Shown here: positions 1-8,481 of the stretch, in pieces
How positions within the stretch are numbered: the stretch's first letter is position 1
Layout of the letters: each line of letters opens with the position of its first letter
Assembly: GCA_947502635.1 (NCBI GenBank)
Contig: CANNAN010000017.1
Location: forward strand, 18,864-82,863
DNA: 64,000 nucleotides
Reading direction: 5' to 3'
Origin: an uncultured Flavobacteriaceae bacterium
GTDB lineage: Bacteria > Bacteroidota > Bacteroidia > Flavobacteriales > Flavobacteriaceae
Made by a program: the position numbers and the translations under genes
The notes under the pieces: generated by a model
The model's database searches: none
Told to the model about the DNA's origin: nothing
Seen by the model: only the letters and a program-made list of their open reading frames with translations

Positions 1-510
1 TTTATAAGCTTCATTTAAAGCATCCACAATAGTTTGTGTTAAATCATTTTCATCGGTACCATATAAAACAGTTGCTGCAGCATCACTAGTTCCTAGTATA
101 TACGTGTAACCATTTTTCTTTCCGTAATCTTTAACAAAGTCTTTTACTTTTACAATGACAGAATCTATTTCAGTTTGAAATTTTTGAGTTAATTGTTGTT
201 GCTCAAATTGCATTTGTTGTTGCAATTGTTGTTGCTTTTGTTGTAAACCTCCCATTAATTCCTGTTGTTTTTTTTGAGAAGCTTTTTGAGCAGTTTTTTG
301 AACTTGTTGTACTTCTAATTGAAAAGCTTGACCAATACTATCTGCTCGTTTTTTAAAAGCTTCATCTTTTCCTTGAAATTTAGCTTCTAAATCTTTTTTT
401 TCTTGAAAATCATTTATAACAATCCCATTGTCTATAAATCCTATCTTTTTTTCTTTTTGACAAGATGTAAAAACCAAGGTTACTAATAATACATAAATTA
501 TATTTTTCAT
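1..510 (-). CDS. OmpH/Skp-like periplasmic chaperone lipoprotein (3' end outside window)
   Basis: Reading the minus strand from the ATG at 508-510 gives at least 170 open codons that run off the window start. The N-terminus is a signal peptide with a lipobox-like TSCQ (Cys about residue 17). Then come KIGFIDNGIVIND, a long Gln/Lys-rich coiled coil, and a C-terminal YTYILGTSDAAATVLYG segment. This order (short strand, long helical arms, second strand) matches OmpH/Skp chaperones, which hold unfolded outer-membrane proteins in the periplasm. Most flavobacterial Skp proteins are soluble; the lipobox suggests this copy is membrane-anchored. The family call rests on pattern, and the C-terminus cannot be seen. 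Confidence 0.75.
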   Translation of the reverse strand, partial: MKNIIYVLLVTLVFTSCQKEKKIGFIDNGIVINDFQEKKDLEAKFQGKDEAFKKRADSIGQAFQLEVQQVQKTAQKASQKKQQELMGGLQQKQQQLQQQMQFEQQQLTQKFQTEIDSVIVKVKDFVKDYGKKNGYTYILGTSDAAATVLYGTDENDLTQTIVDALNEAYK

Positions 511-533
511 TTTATTGTTTTTTTAAATCTGAA

Positions 534-563
534 CAAAAATAGTAAAGTAGCTCAAAATTCAAA
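534..563 (-). promoter_or_regulatory. Bacteroidota-type promoter for the OmpH-like gene
   Basis: On the minus strand there is TATTTTTG (534-541, matching the -7 consensus TAnnTTTG) with TTTG 18 bases upstream (560-563, the -33 box). It lies about 25 bases before the ATG at 510. Confidence 0.55.
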
Positions 564-738
564 CGAATTATGCTTTGAATTTAACTTATAATTAAATCTT
601 ATTACATTTAATAGAATAAATAGTTAATATCTATTAAAAAAGAAGCTGTTTAAAGCGATTTAAGCGATTTAAAAATAATAGATAGGTATTTCGTTATTTA
701 ATATAATCGAGGTTAAAGGAAGTTTATTAAAATAGATT

Positions 739-1590
739 TTAGCTCTTTTTAATGATATAAATTAGAGAAGAAGCCTCTTTTGATTTCAACGCTTTGAAAT
801 TAGAAAGTAATCCAATCCAAAATCCTTTAATCGGATTCATTTTTCCATGTTTATATTTTTCTGAAAGTAAGCTTACATAAAATGCATCAAAAAGCATAGG
901 TTTGATTTTTATGACTTCCATAGAAAATTTTAAAACTAATTTAGAAATAGAAGTTTTATTAAAATGCCAAAGATGTCTTGGCACATCGAAAGCAGCCCAA
1001 AATTCTTTATAATATTTTGCATCGTAACTTTTATAATTAGGAACAGCAATTATTAAAGTACCTTGAGGTTTTAATAATTTTTTAAAAACTGAAATATGAT
1101 CTTCTAAATTAGGTAAATGTTCAAGTACATGCCAAAGAGTAATAGTATCAAAACTTGAAGGCTCAAATTTTAAAAGTTGTTCAATTTCAAATACGGAGTG
1201 CTCTGTTTTTATATTGGCAATTTTCCGAGCTTGTTCATTAGGTTCAATTCCAGAAACAGTCCAATTATTTTCTTTTGCTATTTTTAAAAAATCACCTGTG
1301 CCACATCCAACATCTAAAAGTTTTTTTTCTTCTGATGAAAAAGAATTGATTAGTTTGAGTTTCTTTTTTAAAGAAATTCTTCTGATTATATGATAAACTT
1401 TTTCAAACAAATTTCGCTGAGTATCTGTATGGGAAATATAGTCTTCACTTTTATAATAATCTGGTAATTTATCTGAAGATGGTTCTGGTATAGTTTTAAG
1501 AAAACCGTATTCTGTATTTTTAATTAATTCAAATGTTTCACCAGAAACAGAATGATCTTTTACAGTTAAATAAGGGGGATTATTTTTCAT
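739..1590 (-). CDS. class I SAM-dependent methyltransferase
   Basis: 283 aa. Motif I LLDVGCGTGDFLKIA (about residues 91-105) binds S-adenosylmethionine. It is followed by GIEPNEQARKIA (acidic residue after strand 2), FDTITLWHVLEHLPN (motif IV region) and LKPQGTLIIAVPN (post-motif). This is the Methyltransf_23/11 type, common for enzymes acting on small molecules, lipids or surface glycans. The substrate cannot be read from the sequence. The first 40 residues may form a short N-terminal metal-binding or recognition extension, but no Cys cluster is present. There is no signal peptide, so it is cytoplasmic. It stands alone, about 75 bases from the next gene upstream. Confidence 0.85.
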   Translation of the reverse strand: MKNNPPYLTVKDHSVSGETFELIKNTEYGFLKTIPEPSSDKLPDYYKSEDYISHTDTQRNLFEKVYHIIRRISLKKKLKLINSFSSEEKKLLDVGCGTGDFLKIAKENNWTVSGIEPNEQARKIANIKTEHSVFEIEQLLKFEPSSFDTITLWHVLEHLPNLEDHISVFKKLLKPQGTLIIAVPNYKSYDAKYYKEFWAAFDVPRHLWHFNKTSISKLVLKFSMEVIKIKPMLFDAFYVSLLSEKYKHGKMNPIKGFWIGLLSNFKALKSKEASSLIYIIKKS

Positions 1591-1664
1591 TAAAGGAATT
1601 CTAATTATTTATTTAATAAAAGGAGAATATTATATACAAGTGCAATATATAATGAATTATTTTT

Positions 1665-2219
1665 TTAGTTAACTTCTTGATATAAATTAATAGCTTTTAA
1701 ATATTTCAATCCACCTTTTTTTGTTTGATCATGTAAAAAACCTTTAAGCTCTGGATGATTTTTATGAACCCAATTTAAAAGTTTAGTTCTGTTACTAATA
1801 AATATACTATCGTTAAAAGACGAATAATTTACAGTTTCAACATGCGTTATTTTATTATTTTTAAATCTAAAAACTTGATTGATTATTATTGGTTCTTCAT
1901 GAAGAAAAATAATTCTTTTGCATTGCTGCGACACTTTTGTTTTTATAACACCATCATGTTCTTCGATTTTTAAAACTTTATATTCAGGATTAAAAACAGA
2001 ATTCCATTTTAAGAATTCAAGATATTTTAGTTGAGAATATGTTTCCTTATAATCAATTTCTTTTGTTATTAAAGTATCTATTATTAGTGTTGGAATTTTT
2101 GAATATTCTGAGTTGTTCAAAACATTATAATATTGATTAACGATTTCTATTTTGTTATTTTCCTTATCACAGGAAAGAACCATAATTGATATAAAAACTA
2201 ATCTTATTATTATTTTCAT
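1665..2219 (-). CDS. hypothetical lipoprotein
   Basis: 184 aa. The N-terminus MKIIIRLVFISIMVLSCDKE is a lipoprotein signal peptide with Cys at residue 17. The rest is a small mixed alpha/beta domain resembling NTF2-like lipoproteins (VNQYYNVLNNSEYSKIPTL start, then strands ending in RFKNNKITHVETVN), but the resemblance is weak and no catalytic motif stands out. It lies between the methyltransferase and mnmG on the same strand, with a parS-like site between it and mnmG. Function unknown. Confidence 0.65.
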   Translation of the reverse strand: MKIIIRLVFISIMVLSCDKENNKIEIVNQYYNVLNNSEYSKIPTLIIDTLITKEIDYKETYSQLKYLEFLKWNSVFNPEYKVLKIEEHDGVIKTKVSQQCKRIIFLHEEPIIINQVFRFKNNKITHVETVNYSSFNDSIFISNRTKLLNWVHKNHPELKGFLHDQTKKGGLKYLKAINLYQEVN

Positions 2220-2268
2220 TCTGTTATTAAGGTTTAAAAAATTAAAGTTTTTTTAATTTTAAACCAAA

Positions 2269-2284
2269 CGTTCCACGTGGAACA
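2269..2284. other. parS-like ParB-binding site, copy 1
   Basis: The 14-base palindrome GTTCCACGTGGAAC lies at 2270-2283, in the short gap just after the mnmG stop codon. As a 16-mer (2269-2284) it differs from the perfect palindrome TGTTCCACGTGGAACA at one end position only. The known bacterial parS consensus is TGTTNCACGTGAAACA, so the core agrees. It lies 1.9 kb from copy 2. Confidence 0.75.
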
Positions 2285-2292
2285 TTTAAAAA

Positions 2293-4164
2293 TTATCGCC
2301 CCATATAAACTAATAATACAGAAATATCATTAGGAGAAACACCACTAATTCTTGATGCTTGAGATACGGTAGTTGGTTGTATTTTTTTTAGTTTTTCGCG
2401 TGCTTCAAAACTCATAGATTTAATTTGTGAGTAGTCAAAATTCTCTGGAATTTTTACATACTCTAGCCTACTCAATTTATCAGCATTATTTTTTTCTTTA
2501 GCTATATAACCAGAATATTTAACTTGAATTTCTGTCTGTTCTATAACTTCATTATCTAAATTATTATCCTGAATATATTGTTCTACAGCTTTAAATTTCC
2601 GCACATCATTAATCGTAATATTTGGCCTAGAAAAGATCTTAAACATCTTATCAGATTGTTTTACAAGAGCAGATCCTTTGGACTCTAAAACAGGATTTGC
2701 TTCTTCTGGTTTTACACTTGTTTTAGAAAAGAACGCTACAAATTTTTCAGCATCATTGTGTTTTTGTTCCATTCTTTTTAAACGCTTTTCACTGGCTAAA
2801 CCGAGTTTGAAACCCTTAGGAGTTAATCTTAAATCTGCATTATCTTGGCGTAACAAAGTTCTGTATTCTGCTCTCGATGTAAACATTCTATAAGGCTCTT
2901 CTGTACCCTTAGTAATTAAATCATCTATTAAAACACCAATGTAAGCTTCATCTCTTTTAAGAGTAAAAGCATCTTTTTCCTGAACCTTTAAACTGGCATT
3001 TATACCAGCCATTAATCCTTGAGATGCGGCTTCTTCATATCCTGTGGTTCCATTAATTTGACCCGCAAAATATAACCCATTTACAAGCTTAGTTTCTAAA
3101 GTATGTTTTAATTGTGTAGGTGGAAAGTAATCATATTCGATAGCATATCCTGGTCTAAAAAACTTCACGTTTTCAAAACCAACTACAGATCGCAATGCTT
3201 TAAATTGAACATCTTCTGGTAGCGAAGTTGAAAACCCATTTACATAAACCTCACAGGTATTCCAACCTTCTGGTTCTATAAATAATTGATGTCTGTCTTT
3301 ATCTGCAAACCGGTTTATCTTGTCTTCAATAGATGGACAATAACGAGGGCCTAAACTTTTAATTCTACCATTAAACATTGGAGACCTATCAAACCCTTCT
3401 CTAAGTAAATCATGTACTTCAAGACTGGTATAAGTCATGTGACAAGAACGTTGATTTTCTAAAGGTTTTGTAATATCTAAATACGAGAATTTTTCTGGAT
3501 TAACATCACCTGGTTGTTCAACCATTTTAGAATAATCTAAACTACGGCCATCAACTCTTGGAGGTGTTCCAGTTTTCATTCTTCCAGATTCAAAACCTAA
3601 ATTAACAAGTTGTTCTGTGATTCCTGTTGCTGCTTTTTCCCCGGCTCTACCACCACCAAAATTCTTATCACCAATATGTATTAATCCATTTAAAAAAGTA
3701 CCATTTGTTAAAACAACAGACTTCGCTTTTATCTCTACACCTAAAGATGTTTTTACACCTGTAACCTTTCCTTTCTCTACCATTAATGCAGATACCATTT
3801 CCTGATAAAAATCCAGATTGGGAGTACCCTCTAAAAGTAATCGCCAGTCTTCAGCAAAACGCATTCTATCACTTTGTACCCTAGGACTCCACATAGCAGG
3901 TCCTTTAGATTTGTTAAGCATTTTAAATTGTATAGCAGAAGTATCAGATACAATACCACTATAACCACCAAGTGCATCAATTTCTCGTACAATTTGTCCT
4001 TTAGCAATACCACCCATAGCTGGATTGCAAGACATTTGAGCAATGTTTTGGAGATTCATAGTAATTAGTAACGTCTTACTGCCCATATTTGCAGCAGCAG
4101 CAGCAGCTTCACTTCCTGCGTGACCAGCCCCAACAACTATAACATCATACTCTTCATTAAACAT
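2293..4164 (-). CDS. mnmG: tRNA uridine-5-carboxymethylaminomethyl modification enzyme MnmG (GidA)
   Basis: About 623 aa from the ATG at 4164. An ATG 7 codons upstream is open but adds residues not seen in the family. FAD-binding motif VIVVGAGHAGSEAAAAAANMG is at the N-terminus. CNPAMGGIAKGQIVREIDALGG, TGTPPRVDGRS, RYCPSIEDKI and the C-terminal TASRISGVSPNDI-like segment are all signatures of MnmG. With MnmE it makes the cmnm5 modification on wobble uridine of tRNA in the cytoplasm, using FAD and methylene-THF. Family length is about 620-630 aa, so it is intact. In many bacteria mnmG sits near oriC; the two parS-like sites that flank it agree with this. Confidence 0.97.
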   Translation of the reverse strand: MFNEEYDVIVVGAGHAGSEAAAAAANMGSKTLLITMNLQNIAQMSCNPAMGGIAKGQIVREIDALGGYSGIVSDTSAIQFKMLNKSKGPAMWSPRVQSDRMRFAEDWRLLLEGTPNLDFYQEMVSALMVEKGKVTGVKTSLGVEIKAKSVVLTNGTFLNGLIHIGDKNFGGGRAGEKAATGITEQLVNLGFESGRMKTGTPPRVDGRSLDYSKMVEQPGDVNPEKFSYLDITKPLENQRSCHMTYTSLEVHDLLREGFDRSPMFNGRIKSLGPRYCPSIEDKINRFADKDRHQLFIEPEGWNTCEVYVNGFSTSLPEDVQFKALRSVVGFENVKFFRPGYAIEYDYFPPTQLKHTLETKLVNGLYFAGQINGTTGYEEAASQGLMAGINASLKVQEKDAFTLKRDEAYIGVLIDDLITKGTEEPYRMFTSRAEYRTLLRQDNADLRLTPKGFKLGLASEKRLKRMEQKHNDAEKFVAFFSKTSVKPEEANPVLESKGSALVKQSDKMFKIFSRPNITINDVRKFKAVEQYIQDNNLDNEVIEQTEIQVKYSGYIAKEKNNADKLSRLEYVKIPENFDYSQIKSMSFEAREKLKKIQPTTVSQASRISGVSPNDISVLLVYMGR

Positions 4165-4188
4165 AATCTTTGGTTTTAAATACACCTA

Positions 4189-4204
4189 TGTTCCACGTGG
4201 AACA
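4189..4204. other. parS-like ParB-binding site, copy 2 (perfect palindrome)
   Basis: TGTTCCACGTGGAACA is a perfect 16-base palindrome. It lies 25 bases upstream of the mnmG start and just downstream of its predicted -7 box, so it falls in the mnmG leader. The sequence matches the widely conserved chromosomal parS consensus bound by ParB. No parA or parB gene is in this window. Confidence 0.8.
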
Positions 4205-4223
4205 TATCAATAATTTGAGTTTG

Positions 4224-4251
4224 CAAATATACGTTGTTTCTATAAAACAAA
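4224..4251 (-). promoter_or_regulatory. predicted mnmG promoter
   Basis: On the minus strand TATATTTG (4224-4231) matches the TAnnTTTG -7 box, with TTTG (4248-4251) 16 bases upstream. The expected start of transcription is just before the parS-like palindrome, so ParB bound there could affect mnmG expression (inference). Confidence 0.5.
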
Positions 4252-4381
4252 GGATTTGTATTCCCACTTCACCCATGGTTTTAATAGGTTAATTAATCTG
4301 TTATATGTGAATCTATGCGTTAAACAGGAAGCTAATTTTAATAGAAAACAGAAGGCAGGATTTTAAACGTTAATTTTTATA

Positions 4382-4792
4382 TTAAGTTAATTGCTTCAAA
4401 TAATGGTTTTCTTTAGCGCGCATTATTTCAGCATCTGCATCTGTTTTATCTTTATACCCACAATAATGAAGTACCCCATGAATGATAACACGATTCAATT
4501 CTTCTTCAAACAAAACAGAAAAGTCTTTGGCATTGTCTTTTACTCTTTCAATAGATATAAAAATATCGCCCTGTATTAATTTTCCAATAGAATAATCGAA
4601 GCTAATAATGTCTGTTAATGTATCGTGATTTAGAAACTCTACATTTAATTTATGAAGATATGCATCGTCACAAAACACATAATTAATTTCTTCTAATTTA
4701 TAAGCTTCTTCTATAATAGTATTTGAAATCCATTTAGAAATTTCGGTTTCATTCTTTAAAGAAAAATCGGTTTCGTAATTGAAGTTAATCAT
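4382..4792 (-). CDS. ybeY: rRNA maturation endoribonuclease YbeY
   Basis: 136 aa. The zinc-site segment RVIIHGVLHYCGYKD carries the HxxxH part of the UPF0054 motif; the family's third His position appears as Asp or Lys-Thr here (CGYKDKTDADAEIM), a known variation in Bacteroidota that should be checked. INYVFCDDAYLHKLNVEFLNHDTLTDIISFDY matches the conserved core of the family (substrate cleft, LNxxFLxxDxxTDVLSF). YbeY acts in 16S rRNA 3' end maturation and ribosome quality control in the cytoplasm. The start overlaps the end of the upstream DUF4175 gene by 8 bases, so the two are probably co-transcribed and translationally coupled. Confidence 0.92.
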   Translation of the reverse strand: MINFNYETDFSLKNETEISKWISNTIIEEAYKLEEINYVFCDDAYLHKLNVEFLNHDTLTDIISFDYSIGKLIQGDIFISIERVKDNAKDFSVLFEEELNRVIIHGVLHYCGYKDKTDADAEIMRAKENHYLKQLT

Positions 4793-7700
4793 TAGTCTGC
4801 TTAAAATATTCTTGCACTTTCTTTTTATAAACTTGTTGCAAAGGTAAAGCTTGTCTGTTTAATATTTCGGTGGTTTTAAAATATTGTTTTGCAGTGGGGA
4901 TTTGATTGTTTGTATTATTATTGAAATTGTTTTTATTTGTTTCAGATTCTCTTTTATTATCCTCTCCTTGCTGAAAAGTAGCATTCTCTAATTTTAATAA
5001 TTGATGTTTTAGCTGCATCATTTTTTGAAGTGTTTGATTTGTAAATCCCTTGTTTAATAGATCCAATTCAATGTCTTCCATTTTTCTTAACAAAGCATCT
5101 CCATTTCCACCTTTTCCCTTACCTTCTTTAGATAATCTTTCTTCTAGTGCCTTTCGTAATTGTTGTTGCTGTTGGTAAATTTCATATAATAACCCATTCA
5201 TATCTTCATTGCTTCCTTCACCTTCTCCTCCTTTTTGATTTCCATCTTTTCCTTCCCCTTGTTTATCCCCTTTATTACCCTTTTTACCTTCTTCTCCTTT
5301 TTCACCTTCATTGCCTTTCTTTCCATCTTTTTCGCCTTTACCTTCTTTCTCACCCTTGCCTTCCTGTTCTTTAGGATTTCCTTTTTCTCCTTTTTTCATA
5401 CCTTCCTCCATCATCTTATTGAGTTCTTCCTGACTCATAATAATATCTGGTAATTGCATATCGCCCTGTCCACCTTTACCAGGAGACATACTCATGTTTT
5501 CTTGCATATTATCTAAAACATTACTTAAAAAGTCTGCTAAATTATTTGCTGCTGTTACAGCAAACTGTTGATTGGAAACGCCCTGATATAATTGATTTTC
5601 GGCTAATAAACTTAAAGCTTTATCTATGTTGTAATATACCTCTGTGATTTCTTTATTAACTCTTTCAGAAAGTTTTGGTTGACGAAGCGATAATGAAAAT
5701 AAGCTATCGTCTATATGCTCAAAATGTTCCTTTAAATAAGTTTGTTTACGTAAATAAGATGCAAATTTATTATGGTTAACATCAATGCTTTTAAATTGAT
5801 TCATGACACCTTCTTGATCGAAAGAAAACAAGACGAGGTTATCTAAAATCTGACGAAGCATTTCTACATCTTCTTGCATTTGTTCTCCTCCACCCGCTTG
5901 CATGGCACTTTGCATTTGCTCACTCATTTTTTTCATTTTTTGAGCGGCTTTCTTCTGACTTTTTTGTGCGTTCTTTAAATCCTGATTTTTCTTTTCTTCT
6001 GGTTTTTCTCCTCCTTTTTCTTTTTCACCTGCTTGCTCCTCTTCTTTTTTTTCTAATGCTTTAGAAGCATCTTCTTGTTCCTTTTTAATAGCATGCTCTT
6101 CTAATTTATCTTGAGGAATATCAATAGGTTTTTTTAAAGCTTTACTATCCTTTTTTAAATCTTCTAATTGTTTAGAGAATTCTTCAAATTCTTTATTGAG
6201 TGCTTCTTGTTTTTCTTTCGTGTTTTCTTCTTCAGGTTTGTTAGATAATTTTTCCTGCTCCTCAGCAATATTTTTTAAATCACTCTTCAGTTTTTCTAAT
6301 TTCTTTTCAACATAAAAACGTTTTGTTAATTCTAACAACTGCTCTAAACTTCGTTTTTTGTTTTTATTTTGTTTAGCCAGTTCTTCTAACTTTTTAGTGA
6401 TAACGTCTTCTTTATTTATTTTTTCTATAAGCTCTTTTAACTCATCTAGCACTTTTTCGTCTTTCTTAAGTTGCTCTTCATTTTCTTTTAAGCGCTCTTT
6501 TAAATCTTCTTTAAATACATCCTCTTTTAAATCTTCCTTTTGAAATTCTTTTAAATTATCTTTTAACTTTTTATTGAAATTTTTCATCATTTCGTCTTGT
6601 TGTTTCTGACGTTTTAAAAATGATTCTAACTTTTTCTTATCATTAAAATTTAAAGTAGATTTTTCTTTTTGAGTTTTAGTGAGTTCCTCTAATTTCTTAT
6701 CTTGTTCATCAAACTTCTCTAAAGATTTATTTAAATCTTTAATAGTTTGACTTTGTTCTTCCAGATTTTTTTGTGATTCTTCCTTTTTTGTGCGTTTTCT
6801 ATAAGTAAATACATTGCTTTTTGCCGCTTTATATTTATTAATTACATCATTATCAAATACTTGAAAATATAATTCATAAGAAATTCCTGACTCTATATTT
6901 AAATTATTTGGGAAAGCACTTATAAATTCAGCAATATTAGAGTTGGAAATAGGAATGCTTTCAAACTGTTTGTTTTTCTCATCATTTAATGGATAATACA
7001 CAAGCTGTAGTTTACTAAAACCATAATCGTCACTCACTTGCCCATAAAAATAGAGCGACTGTAAATCCAAACTATCCGTTTCTACTTTTAAGTCAATCTC
7101 TGGATATTCATCTTTAATAACACCAATGCTAAATGCTAAATGCTCGTAATTCTGAAGATTTTTATTGCTGGTACTTAAGCTATAATCTAAATTATTATAA
7201 ACACGTTTAGAAGTTTTAAAGACACCAGATTCATCTGAAGAAAAATCAATAGTATCCTGTGCATATAAATGCACTTGTTCTGTGGCTTTCGTTTTTAACT
7301 GCCAAAGAATAAGAGTGCCTTCTGGAACCAAAGCATTTCCTGTACTTTTTAAAGTTTCATCTTTCTTTTTGGTGTAACTAGGATAATCTAAAACCATTTC
7401 GAAACTCAATAAAGAAGGAACTTCAATGATTTTAATTTCATAAGGTTTAGACCTGACATCATTGGCCGATAACTCAAAACGAATGTCCGATTTAAGTTGT
7501 GAAAACACATATTCAAATTCCCCTACTCCTTTTTGTTGTAAAAAGTATGTTTCATTATTATAAGTTATTTGTGCGTTTTCTGGCGTGAGTTCTCCAGCTG
7601 TTTTTACAATGAGTTTAAAGTCTTTATTTTCAATAGCTTTTAAATCATTATTCACCACATAAAATTGAAATGGCGCAGGTGGTTCGTATGCCGTTTTGTA

Positions 7701-8255
7701 ATGAACTACACGCTCGTAACTAGCACTAAACCAACTAAAATTACCTGTTAAAAAAGTAAGTAACAGTATTAAAACAGGAATAGCCGCATACTTTAAATAG
7801 CGTAAATTCTTTTTAAGGTTAATAGCTAGCTTAAAAGGAATTGGATGTAGTTCTAATGATTTTTGTTCGATGCTTGCCAGGAGTAATTCAGACTGTGATT
7901 TATCTTGATGTAGTTGCAGTACATTTAATAACTTATCATTTACTTCAGGAAAATGCTGTCCTATAATTTTTGAAGCGTCTTCATAATTAATGCCTTTTTG
8001 AAGCTTGAATAATTTAGCTAAAGGCGTTGCTATAAATTTAAAAATTAACCCTATTTCTACAATTATAAACAACCAAAACAAAATGGTTCTGGCTATGGTA
8101 TTTAACCATAATATATGTTCAATAAATAATGTAAATAAAAAATATAATAACCCAATAGCAAAAAACAAAATAATGCCTTTAAGTAATTCGTTGGTATAAT
8201 AGCGCTTTATAAAGGCCTCTAACTTGTTCTGTATATTTTTAAAATTACTAACCAT
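4785..8255 (-). CDS. DUF4175-family membrane protein with long coiled coil
   Basis: 1156 aa. Two hydrophobic segments (about residues 23-45 and 50-72) and a third near residues 150-170 (YAAIPVLILLLTFLTG) anchor it in the inner membrane. A beta-rich extracytoplasmic region follows. Residues about 490-770 are a highly charged Lys/Glu/Gln coiled coil. The C-terminal third has helices, a Gly/Lys/Glu low-complexity stretch (about 950-1050) and a conserved end. This layout is that of the DUF4175 proteins found next to ybeY and mnmG in Flavobacteriia. The role is unknown; an envelope scaffold is a guess. It overlaps ybeY by 8 bases. Confidence 0.8.
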   Translation of the reverse strand: MVSNFKNIQNKLEAFIKRYYTNELLKGIILFFAIGLLYFLFTLFIEHILWLNTIARTILFWLFIIVEIGLIFKFIATPLAKLFKLQKGINYEDASKIIGQHFPEVNDKLLNVLQLHQDKSQSELLLASIEQKSLELHPIPFKLAINLKKNLRYLKYAAIPVLILLLTFLTGNFSWFSASYERVVHYKTAYEPPAPFQFYVVNNDLKAIENKDFKLIVKTAGELTPENAQITYNNETYFLQQKGVGEFEYVFSQLKSDIRFELSANDVRSKPYEIKIIEVPSLLSFEMVLDYPSYTKKKDETLKSTGNALVPEGTLILWQLKTKATEQVHLYAQDTIDFSSDESGVFKTSKRVYNNLDYSLSTSNKNLQNYEHLAFSIGVIKDEYPEIDLKVETDSLDLQSLYFYGQVSDDYGFSKLQLVYYPLNDEKNKQFESIPISNSNIAEFISAFPNNLNIESGISYELYFQVFDNDVINKYKAAKSNVFTYRKRTKKEESQKNLEEQSQTIKDLNKSLEKFDEQDKKLEELTKTQKEKSTLNFNDKKKLESFLKRQKQQDEMMKNFNKKLKDNLKEFQKEDLKEDVFKEDLKERLKENEEQLKKDEKVLDELKELIEKINKEDVITKKLEELAKQNKNKKRSLEQLLELTKRFYVEKKLEKLKSDLKNIAEEQEKLSNKPEEENTKEKQEALNKEFEEFSKQLEDLKKDSKALKKPIDIPQDKLEEHAIKKEQEDASKALEKKEEEQAGEKEKGGEKPEEKKNQDLKNAQKSQKKAAQKMKKMSEQMQSAMQAGGGEQMQEDVEMLRQILDNLVLFSFDQEGVMNQFKSIDVNHNKFASYLRKQTYLKEHFEHIDDSLFSLSLRQPKLSERVNKEITEVYYNIDKALSLLAENQLYQGVSNQQFAVTAANNLADFLSNVLDNMQENMSMSPGKGGQGDMQLPDIIMSQEELNKMMEEGMKKGEKGNPKEQEGKGEKEGKGEKDGKKGNEGEKGEEGKKGNKGDKQGEGKDGNQKGGEGEGSNEDMNGLLYEIYQQQQQLRKALEERLSKEGKGKGGNGDALLRKMEDIELDLLNKGFTNQTLQKMMQLKHQLLKLENATFQQGEDNKRESETNKNNFNNNTNNQIPTAKQYFKTTEILNRQALPLQQVYKKKVQEYFKQTND

Positions 8256-8389
8256 GATTATTATAGATTCCTAATGTTTAGGAAATGATAAATTCAATTG
8301 TTTTTTCAATATTCTATTAAAAAGTCGTATTAACAACTTACTAAACTACAATTTTATTTAGTACAGAGTTTATAATTAAGTGTTAATTG

Positions 8390-8397
8390 TATCTTTG
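8390..8397 (+). promoter_or_regulatory. -7 box of the gltX promoter
   Basis: TATCTTTG matches TAnnTTTG on the plus strand. It is 85 bases upstream of the gltX ATG and is followed by a leader. The -33 position reads TTT rather than TTG. Confidence 0.45.
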
Positions 8398-8481
8398 CAA
8401 ACAAATTCCTGAAACAAGTTCGGGATAACAGTTTCAATCGACTCTTAAATGTAACGATTTAAGAATTATTTTAAATATAAC

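Noticed and set aside
3617..3805. Plus-strand open frames inside mnmG, ybeY, DUF4175, glnS and the glucan genes
   Set aside because: They are shadows of strong genes on the other strand, with no signal, start region or family match.
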